5,919 bases of DNA, taken from Chloroflexota bacterium (lineage in GTDB: Bacteria > Chloroflexota > Dormibacteria > Dormibacterales > Dormibacteraceae). The stretch is taken from the NCBI GenBank assembly GCA_005880755.1, contig VBGV01000129.1:1-5919 (forward strand). The letters run 5' to 3'. Below the pieces are notes generated by a model that was not told the DNA's origin, searched no databases, and saw only the letters and a list, made by a program, of their open reading frames with translations. Shown in pieces: positions 1 to 5,835 of this stretch (the first letter of the stretch is position 1; each line of letters starts with the position of its first letter). Position numbers and translations under genes: made by a program.

Positions 1-1
1 T

Positions 2-1042
2 ATCGCCCTCGTCGGTCTCGCGTGCGTGCTTGGGAGCGAGACGTGGGCCCAACCGCAGTTTCCGCCGCCCCTGGTCGGCTTCAGCTTCAGCCCGAAAGGC
101 TCGGAGCTGGCGAGTCGTGACCCAGGCAGTGACCTGCGCCGTTTGCTGAGCGCAACGCAGCCTGACCTTGTGCGCCTTCCCATCTATTGGGACGCCGTGC
201 AGCCGAGCCCGGACGAGCTCGACTTCAGCTCGATCGACGAGCTGCTCGAGATCGTTGCCCAGCACAACCTGACGGCGGCCGACCCGACCCGTGTCGTGCT
301 CGCGATCGGAGCCCGCAATTTCCTGTATCCCGAGCTTCATCAGCCGCCATGGGCTGGTCCGCGTGAGCAGCCCTCCATCGGCGACGCGCAGTCGGCGCGG
401 GAATATCGCACGTACTTTGTGTCTAGCATCACCCGCTACCGCGACTCGCCCTTGCTCTACGCGTGGCAGGTGGAGAACGAGCCGTTCGACTATGTCGGCA
501 ACGACTTCACGGGCCACGACGATATCGCCGCATCGCAGCTCGCCTGGGAGATCGACCAGGTGCACGAGCTCGACCTCGCTCACAAGGCCGTCGTGACGAC
601 CTACGACGGATGGAACGTGGCGGTCGATGTGCTGCAGCTGTACGCAGCTCCGGTCTTGTGGCGGCTGGGTGGCCCGAGCGGGCATCCGGAAGAAGCGCTG
701 CAAGCCGGGGACGCGCTCGGCCTCGACCTGTATATCGACGGCCCGCATGTGCCGCACGGCGTCACGAGCGTCGGGCTCCGTTCCGCCTGGAAGCAGCAGG
801 CTGTCGACTTCTGGGCCAACCGGGCTCACGGGATGAGCAAGGAGATCTGGCTGGCCGAGATGCAGGCGGAACCCTGGAACGGCGAGACCAGCTTCACGCC
901 TCGCGATCTACTCGACAGCGCGGCCGACTACCGGCAGGAGCCGGTGGACGTGGTGCTCATGTGGGGCGCCGAGACATGGCTCGAGGACCCGGCGTGGCTT
1001 GCCGGCGTCACCCGCGCTATGGACTTACTAAAGTCGCGCTGA
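2..1042 (+). CDS. Exported clan GH-A-like glycoside hydrolase (5' truncated by window edge)
   Basis: The reading frame is open to the left edge, so the true start lies upstream. The GTG at 26 falls inside what looks like a signal peptide: the codons before it continue a hydrophobic run (IALVGLACVLG) followed by ETWA-QPQ, a plausible signal peptidase I site. The rest reads as a TIM-barrel hydrolase of the GH5/GH42/GH39 type. Numbering from the GTG at 26, there is an early barrel strand with VRLPIYWDAVQP (49-60), then YAWQVENEPF (145-154), whose NEP Glu152 (bases 479-481) is the expected acid/base on strand 4. IWLAEMQAEPW (274-284) follows, with Glu278 (bases 857-859) the expected nucleophile on strand 7, and then a strand-8 tryptophan region VVLMWGAETW. 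The barrel appears complete and ends soon after strand 8, with no extra binding module. The likely role is retaining hydrolysis of a beta-glycoside outside the cytoplasm. The exact GH family and substrate cannot be assigned by eye. Adjacent Glu282 is a less likely alternative nucleophile. Confidence 0.8.
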   Translation: MALVGLACVLGSETWAQPQFPPPLVGFSFSPKGSELASRDPGSDLRRLLSATQPDLVRLPIYWDAVQPSPDELDFSSIDELLEIVAQHNLTAADPTRVVLAIGARNFLYPELHQPPWAGPREQPSIGDAQSAREYRTYFVSSITRYRDSPLLYAWQVENEPFDYVGNDFTGHDDIAASQLAWEIDQVHELDLAHKAVVTTYDGWNVAVDVLQLYAAPVLWRLGGPSGHPEEALQAGDALGLDLYIDGPHVPHGVTSVGLRSAWKQQAVDFWANRAHGMSKEIWLAEMQAEPWNGETSFTPRDLLDSAADYRQEPVDVVLMWGAETWLEDPAWLAGVTRAMDLLKSR

Positions 1043-1058
1043 AGCATTAGGCGAGCGA

Positions 1059-1085
1059 CCGACATACGCGGCCGACTGCTAGCAT
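1059..1085 (+). promoter_or_regulatory. Possible sigma70-type promoter upstream of the acetyltransferase gene
   Basis: In the 83-nt gap after the hydrolase gene there is TGC-TAGCAT, an extended -10-like element with the hexamer at 1080-1085. A partial -35 match, CCGACA, lies at 1059-1064. The spacer is only 15 bp, shorter than the usual 17, so the TGn extension may matter more than the -35. It would place the transcript start about 35 nt before the ATG at 1126. It would make the acetyltransferase the first gene of the downstream transcription unit. This is pattern matching only; no repressor operator or terminator hairpin is evident in the same gap. Confidence 0.3.
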
Positions 1086-1113
1086 CGCCGCGGCACCTGC
1101 CGTTCGCTAGTCA

Positions 1114-1119
1114 GCGAGG
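1114..1119 (+). promoter_or_regulatory. Ribosome binding site for the acetyltransferase
   Basis: GCGAGG ends 6 nt before the ATG at 1126. It contains the GAGG core complementary to the 16S rRNA 3' end, which supports that ATG as the start. Confidence 0.6.
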
Positions 1120-1125
1120 TCACGC

Positions 1126-1938
1126 ATGCCTGCCACCGACCAATTGGTGGACGCGGTCGAGCGGACCATGTTCGTCTATCCCGAGGTCCCCGGACTCCTG
1201 ACCGATCTTCGCGTCCCGGGTGTGGTGGGCCGGGAATCACCAGTGTCACATCCCGTCGCCAACCTGGTGGGCTGCGCCGACCTCGACGACGCTGACGCAG
1301 ATGCGACCATCGCCGCGATTCGCGACAGGTTTGCCGCCCAGGCGAAATCCTTCGGCTGGATCACGAGCCCGGCGTCGCGGCCGCGCGACCTTACGCAGCG
1401 CCTCCTGGAAGCCGGGCTCGTCAAGGCCGACGAGCTCGCCGGGATGGTCCTGACCGATCTCGCCACGCCGATGCGAGCGAACCCGGAGGTCGAGGTCCGG
1501 CCTGCCAGCGTCGACGAACAGCGTCGAGCGATACCGATGACTGCGACCGCCTATGGCATGCCGCTCGACGTCGCGGAGTGGTTCACCGAAGCACTTGTCG
1601 GAGCCCCCAGGCCTTTTCGGTTCGAGATGTACCACGCGTTCCTGCCCGGTCACGACGGCCCGGTCGCCTTCGGCAACCTCGTCTTCGTCCCCGGGACGTC
1701 GATCGTGCTGTTGGGCGGGGTGGCGACGGTGAGCGACCTGCGTGGGCGCGGGATTTACACCTCGCTGGTCGCGCGGCGATTGGCCGACGCGCGGGCGGCC
1801 GGCGCCGATGCGGCGGTGATCCAGGCCGTGCGCGGAACCTCTGCGCCCGTGTGTGCGAACCTTGGATTCAAAGAGGTCGTGCCTCTCGAGTTCTATGCCT
1901 GGGTACCGCCCGGCGTGGACATGGACCTGCACGCGTAG
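1126..1938 (+). CDS. GNAT-family N-acetyltransferase, two-part (270 aa)
   Basis: Cytoplasmic acyl-CoA-dependent acetyltransferase; the acceptor is unknown. The GNAT fold is in the C-terminal half. A beta-strand (about 193-200, IVLLGGVA) runs into the acetyl-CoA pyrophosphate-binding loop LRGRGIYTSL (205-214), which matches the Q/R-x-x-G-x-G/A pattern of motif A with Arg206, Gly207 and Gly209. It is followed by a helix (VARRLADARAAGA) and the closing strand and loop ending in ANLGFKEV (244-251), the usual LGF signature of motif B. Residues 1-115 are a separate N-terminal part with the HPxxN pattern (42-46) and a GMVLTDL strand (106-112). This is often seen in actinobacterial-type GNATs with a degenerate first half. 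No membrane segment or signal peptide is present. The start is the ATG preceded by a GAGG site. The gene ends in TAG directly against, and in the same frame as, the next gene, suggesting coupled translation. Confidence 0.88.
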   Translation: MPATDQLVDAVERTMFVYPEVPGLLTDLRVPGVVGRESPVSHPVANLVGCADLDDADADATIAAIRDRFAAQAKSFGWITSPASRPRDLTQRLLEAGLVKADELAGMVLTDLATPMRANPEVEVRPASVDEQRRAIPMTATAYGMPLDVAEWFTEALVGAPRPFRFEMYHAFLPGHDGPVAFGNLVFVPGTSIVLLGGVATVSDLRGRGIYTSLVARRLADARAAGADAAVIQAVRGTSAPVCANLGFKEVVPLEFYAWVPPGVDMDLHA

Positions 1939-3915
1939 TTGTCGTTGCGCCGGCTTGTTCTTTTCGGCGCTGCCGCCCTTGCGTTGTGGCCGGTGGTCGC
2001 GTTCTCACACTACGAGCGCCCGACCCAGTTCCCCGACGGCACGGGCCACGTGCCCGTCTATCGCACGTCCGGTTCCCATCTCGTGGTCTGCAAGAAGGAT
2101 GACGCCGACTTCGCCAAGCGAATCGCAGGGTTCTCCCCCGCCTTGCAGGATTACAACCGCCAGCGGTATCTCGAGTGTCTTCAAAGTGGGTACCGCGACC
2201 TGCAGGCGGCGGTCGATCATGTCGGCGGACCCGGGACGACGATTCTCGTCCTGCCCGGCATCTATCTGGAGCAACCGAGCCTCGCCCACGAGACCGACTC
2301 CTGCTACCACCTGCCCGCGACGACGATCAAGGCGGCCGGCTACCAGATCCTGACCTACGAGCAGCAGAAGAGCTGCCCGCACCAGCAGAACCTGGTCGGC
2401 ATCTTCGGCCTCAAGGACCTCCAGATCGAGGGCACCGGCGCGTCGCCCTCCGATGTGATCTTTGACGCGCAGTTCCAGAAGCTCAACGTGATCCGAGGTG
2501 ATCGGACCGACGGCCTTTACCTGCGCAATTTCATCGCCCAGAGATCCACCTTCAACGCGGTCTACGTGATCGAAGCGGATGGCTTTGCCGTCGATCACGT
2601 CGTCGGCCGCTGGAACACCGAGTACGGGTTTCTCTCCTTTGCCTCCGACCACGGCCTGTTCACGAAATGCGAGGCGTATGGAAACGGCGACTCCGGCATC
2701 TACCCCGGCGGCACGTCCGACATCAACCGCGATCGCGGCTTCGACGTGTCTCGATACGCGATCGAAGTGACAGGCTGCCACAGCCACGACAACCTGCTCG
2801 GATATTCCGGCACTGGAGGCGACTCGGTCTGGGTCCACGACAACGAGCTGGACCACAACACGAGCGGCGCCTCGATGGACAGCCTGTTTCCGAATCACCC
2901 CGGCCTGCCGCAAAACCATGCCTTGTTCGAGCACAACTTGATCCACGGCAACAACTCCAACTACTACGACTACGTCCGGGACGGGACGTGCGCGCGACCT
3001 TATCTATTGCGCGGCATCGAGAAGGGGGTTGTGTGCCCGGCGGTGGGCGTCCCGGTGGGCGCGGGCGTCCTGGTCATCGGCGGGAACTACAACCTCTTCC
3101 GGGACAACTGGGTCTACGACAACTGGAAGGTCGGCTTCGTCCAGGCATGGGTGCCTGGCCTTTCGCGAGGCGACAGCGAATTGGCCGCCCAGGAGGAGAC
3201 CTCGCATCACAACCGATACGTCGCCAATCACATGGGCGTCGGGCCTGGCGGCGAGCACCTGCCCAACGGGATCGACTACTTCTGGGACGGCCAGGGGTCC
3301 GGCAACTGCTGGCAGGCCACGGGCGCGGATGTGGTCGAACCGATGACGATGCCCGGCTGCCCATCTGGAGGTGTCGGCCGGCTCCTCGCCGACCCCAACG
3401 TGCTCGTCCTGTTCGTCGACTGCGGCGCTTACGACCTGGCGACGCAGACACTGCCGGCCGGATGCGATTGGTTTGACACGCGCGCACGCCCGGGTGTGTT
3501 CTCCCCCACTACCACCATCCAGACGGTTTTTCCCGCGCTGCAGTTCGTTGCCGTGATGCTGGTGTTCGGGTTGCTGCTACGCCGGAGCGTGCTTGCCTTC
3601 GGGGCCGCGGGGTTGGGCTCACTCCTTCTGCTGGTCTCGTCGGTCGAGCAGCTCTACTACGTGACAGCGCCTGGCGCCGCGCTGCTGGGCATCGCGTGGA
3701 TCCTGGCGTCTCGATTGGTCGCGTCGCCGAGGCTTGCCGTGCTCAGCGTGGTGCTTGGGGTGATCGCCCTTCTGGAAGCTGTCGACAGTGGCGTGCTTTT
3801 GCTCCCGTCACCGATAGGTCCAGTCTGGATCCGGGTACTGCTCGAAGTGGTGTGGATGGTTTGGACCGTCGCCACCCTGGTCAAAACGACACGGCCCGCG
3901 GTGAAAATCGGCTGA
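1939..3915 (+). CDS. Secreted/membrane-anchored right-handed beta-helix protein with C-terminal multi-helix membrane domain (658 aa)
   Basis: The start is TTG, immediately after the TAG of the acetyltransferase gene and in the same frame. TTG at 1945 is the only other reasonable start, because the first GTG would delete the signal sequence. Residues 3-22 are a positively charged N-terminus plus hydrophobic core (LRRLVLFGAAALALW), a signal peptide or anchor. Residues about 85-440 carry irregular 20-25-residue rungs rich in Asn, Gly and Asp, for example FAVDHVVGRWN, GNGDSGIYPGG, VWVHDNELDHN and HALFEHNLIHGNN. These are typical of NosD/pectate-lyase-like parallel beta-helices that bind or cleave carbohydrates. 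Twelve cysteines (51, 80, 122, 146, 244, 280, 351, 366, 457, 474, 495, 509) all lie in this exported part. Residues about 533-648 form roughly five hydrophobic helices (533-547, 550-567, 577-594, 598-617, 628-648), then a basic tail (KTTRPAVKIG). This fits an external ectodomain with a cytoplasmic C-terminus. Enzymatic activity and substrate are not recognisable; a structural or glycan-binding role is equally possible. No clear Shine-Dalgarno precedes the TTG. Confidence 0.82.
   Translation: MSLRRLVLFGAAALALWPVVAFSHYERPTQFPDGTGHVPVYRTSGSHLVVCKKDDADFAKRIAGFSPALQDYNRQRYLECLQSGYRDLQAAVDHVGGPGTTILVLPGIYLEQPSLAHETDSCYHLPATTIKAAGYQILTYEQQKSCPHQQNLVGIFGLKDLQIEGTGASPSDVIFDAQFQKLNVIRGDRTDGLYLRNFIAQRSTFNAVYVIEADGFAVDHVVGRWNTEYGFLSFASDHGLFTKCEAYGNGDSGIYPGGTSDINRDRGFDVSRYAIEVTGCHSHDNLLGYSGTGGDSVWVHDNELDHNTSGASMDSLFPNHPGLPQNHALFEHNLIHGNNSNYYDYVRDGTCARPYLLRGIEKGVVCPAVGVPVGAGVLVIGGNYNLFRDNWVYDNWKVGFVQAWVPGLSRGDSELAAQEETSHHNRYVANHMGVGPGGEHLPNGIDYFWDGQGSGNCWQATGADVVEPMTMPGCPSGGVGRLLADPNVLVLFVDCGAYDLATQTLPAGCDWFDTRARPGVFSPTTTIQTVFPALQFVAVMLVFGLLLRRSVLAFGAAGLGSLLLLVSSVEQLYYVTAPGAALLGIAWILASRLVASPRLAVLSVVLGVIALLEAVDSGVLLLPSPIGPVWIRVLLEVVWMVWTVATLVKTTRPAVKIG
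3535..3882 (+). other. C-terminal membrane domain of the beta-helix protein (about five TM helices)
   Basis: This segment encodes residues about 533-648 of the beta-helix protein. Hydrophobic stretches include ALQFVAVMLVFGLLL, GLGSLLLLVSSV, ALLGIAWILA, LAVLSVVLGVIALL and VLLEVVWMVWTVATLV, separated by short turns. Basic residues sit after the first helix (RRS), between helices 3 and 4 (SRLVASPRLA) and at the C-terminus (KTTRPAVK). With five helices and an external ectodomain, the tail would be inside. The domain contains no cysteine. Helix boundaries were judged by eye. Confidence 0.7.
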
Positions 3916-3916
3916 C

Positions 3917-4885
3917 ATGCCCACCTGCGCGGGCCTCGCTGAAATTTCCACCGATCGGGCGCTGGGCGCTCTCTACGGACTCGCGATCGGCGACGCACTC
4001 GGGATGCCGACCCAGGAGCTGGACGGCCCGACCGCAAGGCGCATCCTCGGCACGCCGCCTGACTTCCGTGAGGGACCGGCTGACAACCCGATTGCCCACG
4101 GCCTCCCAGCCGGCTCCGTCACCGACGACACGATGCAGTGCCTGCTCATCGCGGACCTCCTGATCTCGGGTGGCGGCACGATCGATCCGCATAGGTTGGC
4201 GGAGGCACTGGCTGCCTGGGAACGCGAGATGGCTGAGCGGGGCCGCTCTGAGCTGCTCGGTCCGTCCACCAGGCGAGCGTTGGCTGCAGTCGCCGCCGGT
4301 GAAGATCCATCGCAGACGGGACGGACCGGCACCACCAACGGCGCCGCCATGCGGATCACGCCGGTTGGAATCGCGACCCCGGTTGAACCGCTCGATCGCC
4401 TCCTCGCGGCGGTGGTTTCGGCGGACCTTGTCACCCACGACACTGATATCGCCCACGCTGGGGCCGCGGCCGTGGCCGCCGTCGTGTCCGCCGGCGTGAG
4501 CGGCGAGACGTTCGAGCAGGCCGCGCTGCGTGCAGTTCGAGCGGCGGCCCGCTTCGGCTACGCCGACCTGTTCGAGGAGGCACTGAGGCTGGGAAGCCTG
4601 GACGCGATCGTCGACCGGTTCGGCACTGGAGTCGAGACGGCCGAATCGGTTCCGACGGCGTTCGGAGTTGCGAGATTGAGCCACGGCGACGTGTGGGAAG
4701 CATGCGGCCACGCCGCCGCCCTGGGAGGCGACACCGACACCATCGCCGCTCTCGCCGGCGCCATGGTTGGAGCCTGCACGGGATTGCGTGCTCTGCCACC
4801 CGACGCCGTGCAGAAGGTCCGCGAGGTCAACGACATCGAATTCGAGTCGCGGGTCGATGGACTACTCAAGCTGCGGCGACGTTGA
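3917..4885 (+). CDS. ADP-ribosylglycohydrolase family protein (DraG/ARH fold, YegU-like, 322 aa)
   Basis: Predicted cytoplasmic metal-dependent hydrolase that removes ADP-ribose, or a related ribosyl group, from an N- or O-linked acceptor. The all-helical ARH/DraG family signatures are present in order. ALYGLAIGDALGMPTQE (18-34) is the N-terminal signature, with Glu34 a candidate for the flap glutamate of ARH enzymes. SVTDDTMQ (67-74) carries metal ligands Thr69-Asp70-Asp71 (bases 4121-4129). NGAAMRITPVG (141-151) and THDTDIAHAGAAA (173-185) are conserved inner segments. GGDTDTIAALAGAMVGA (270-286) holds the second ligand set Asp272, Asp274 and Thr275 (bases 4730-4741). All expected di-metal ligands are therefore intact. 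Length is normal for the family. The ATG lies one base after the TGA of the beta-helix gene; no strong Shine-Dalgarno is seen, so coupling is likely. The stop overlaps the start of the kinase gene. No nitrogenase or DraT gene is nearby, so a nitrogenase-regulating DraG role is unlikely. Pairing with a PfkB kinase recalls E. coli yegU-yegV. Confidence 0.9.
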   Translation: MPTCAGLAEISTDRALGALYGLAIGDALGMPTQELDGPTARRILGTPPDFREGPADNPIAHGLPAGSVTDDTMQCLLIADLLISGGGTIDPHRLAEALAAWEREMAERGRSELLGPSTRRALAAVAAGEDPSQTGRTGTTNGAAMRITPVGIATPVEPLDRLLAAVVSADLVTHDTDIAHAGAAAVAAVVSAGVSGETFEQAALRAVRAAARFGYADLFEEALRLGSLDAIVDRFGTGVETAESVPTAFGVARLSHGDVWEACGHAAALGGDTDTIAALAGAMVGACTGLRALPPDAVQKVREVNDIEFESRVDGLLKLRRR

Positions 4886-5790
4886 TCACGCGGCTGGTCT
4901 CGTTGGGCAGCGTCATCGTCGACCTCGTCCTCGAGGTGCCTGCGCTGCCCGACCGGGGCGGGGACGTCCTCGCCTCTCAGCGTGGGCTGGCGGCGGGAGG
5001 GGCGTTCAACGTGCTATCGGCCGCGGCCAGGCTGGGTTTGCCGGGGCTGTATGCAGGCCCGCACGGAACGGGACCGTTTGGCGATCTCGTGCGCGCCGCG
5101 CTGGCCCGTGAGGGAGTGCAGCTTGTCATGCCGCCGAATCCGCACCTCGACACCGGCTGGACGCTGGCTCTCGTCGAGCCTGACGGGGAGCGGACCTTTG
5201 TCACGGTCACGGGCGCCGACGCAGTCGTGGTGCCGGAGGCGCTGCGGCCGATCGAGTACCGGGACGGCGATGCCGTCTACGTCTCGGGGTATGACCTCGC
5301 ATATCCGGATGCCGGCTCCGCGATCGCGGAGCACGCGGCGGCGCTGGCGCCGAATCTCGTCGTGGTCCTGGACCCGGGCCCGCTTGTCGCTGACATCGAG
5401 AGCAGTCGACTCGCGGCGGTGCTGGGCCGGGTCGACGTCCTGAGCCTGAACAAGCGGGAGCTCGAAGCTCTCGGCGGCTTGAGGCAGTTGACAGGACGGG
5501 TCCGGCCGGCGACCACGGTGATCCTGCGCGAGGGGCCCGACGGGGCGACGATCCACAGGACCGGGTCAAGTCCTCTATCGGTTCCATCGGTCAGGGTCCA
5601 GGCCGTCGACACGAGTGGTGCCGGGGACGTGCATGCCGGAGCCACGCTGGCCGGGCTGGCGCGCGGAATGAGCTGGCCAGACGCCGTCTTGTTCGCCAAC
5701 CGAGCGGCAGCCTACGCGGTGTCTCGACCCGGCCCAGCCGCCGGCCCCAGTGACGCCGAGCTCGAAAAATTCAGTGCAGGGCGCTGGTAG
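4882..5790 (+). CDS. PfkB-family carbohydrate/nucleoside kinase (YegV-like, 302 aa)
   Basis: Ribokinase-fold kinase that transfers ATP phosphate to a sugar or nucleoside hydroxyl in the cytoplasm. The frame stays open back to 4693, but that extension is an Arg/His-rich shadow of the hydrolase gene. The TTG at 4882, overlapping the previous stop as TTGA, gives the normal family N-terminus ITRLVSLGSVIVDL. The substrate-side signature AGGAFNVLSAAARLG (38-52) has the Gly-Gly pair (39-40) and Asn43. YVSGYDL (133-139) and VVLDPG (161-166) are core strands. LSLNKRELEAL (188-198) contains the NxxE motif, Asn190 and Glu193, linked to Mg and phosphate. VDTSGAGDVHAGATLAGL (242-259) is the C-terminal PfkB signature with anion hole GAG and catalytic base Asp249 (bases 5626-5628). 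His251 stands where Phe is usual in many family members. The stop is doubled (TAGTAG). Substrate cannot be assigned from motifs; the hydrolase and permease neighbours favour a ribosyl sugar or nucleoside. Confidence 0.9.
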   Translation: MITRLVSLGSVIVDLVLEVPALPDRGGDVLASQRGLAAGGAFNVLSAAARLGLPGLYAGPHGTGPFGDLVRAALAREGVQLVMPPNPHLDTGWTLALVEPDGERTFVTVTGADAVVVPEALRPIEYRDGDAVYVSGYDLAYPDAGSAIAEHAAALAPNLVVVLDPGPLVADIESSRLAAVLGRVDVLSLNKRELEALGGLRQLTGRVRPATTVILREGPDGATIHRTGSSPLSVPSVRVQAVDTSGAGDVHAGATLAGLARGMSWPDAVLFANRAAAYAVSRPGPAAGPSDAELEKFSAGRW

Positions 5791-5822
5791 TAGGATTTCG
5801 GCGCGCGCAACGGTCGGTAGTT

Positions 5823-5832
5823 GGGGAGGGAA
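5823..5832 (+). promoter_or_regulatory. Strong Shine-Dalgarno for the downstream permease-like gene
   Basis: GGGGAGGGAA ends 3 nt before the ATG at 5836, with the GGAGG-like core about 6-7 nt away. This is much the best ribosome binding site in the window. It fixes the start of the last gene and suggests translation independent of the kinase, 45 nt upstream. Confidence 0.7.
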
Positions 5833-5835
5833 GCG

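Noticed and set aside
5..28. Lipoprotein signal (cysteine in the hydrophobic run at the left edge)
   Set aside because: The residues before the cysteine (VGLAC) do not fit a standard lipobox with Leu at -3, and hydrophobic sequence continues after it to a better signal peptidase I-like site.
1043..1125. Terminator hairpin in the gap after the glycoside hydrolase
   Set aside because: Only short GC palindromes such as GCCGCGGC are present, with no stable stem followed by a T-run.
1578..2102. + strand out-of-frame ORF spanning the acetyltransferase/beta-helix junction
   Set aside because: Arg-rich shadow with no motif, overlapping two better-supported genes.
2005..2946. Long open frame on the - strand (313 codons) inside the beta-helix gene
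   Set aside because: It is antisense to a well-supported gene. It is a Val/Asp/Arg-rich product with no recognisable motif, the usual result of high-GC third positions on the opposite strand.
3881..4711. Long open frame on the - strand (276 codons) opposite the ADP-ribosylglycohydrolase gene
   Set aside because: The + strand frame carries all DraG/ARH motifs; the reverse product is Arg-rich and motif-free.
4693..4881. N-terminal extension of the kinase frame from an upstream start
   Set aside because: The extension is low-complexity Arg/His-rich sequence produced by out-of-frame reading of the hydrolase gene. PfkB homology begins right after the TTG at 4882.
3917..4885. Nitrogenase-regulating DraG
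   Set aside because: The metal-site motifs are shared by the whole ARH superfamily. No DraT or nif gene is in view and the kinase neighbour points elsewhere.
5488..5516. Perfect TTGACA (5488-5493) as an internal -35 box
   Set aside because: It lies inside the kinase coding region, and the sequence 17 bp downstream (GACCAC) is not a -10 element.
5768..5796. TAGGAT at 5791-5796 as a -10 element for the permease-like gene
   Set aside because: The position 17 bp upstream (AATTCA) matches TTGACA at only two positions, and the hexamer overlaps a tandem stop codon. Too weak to call.
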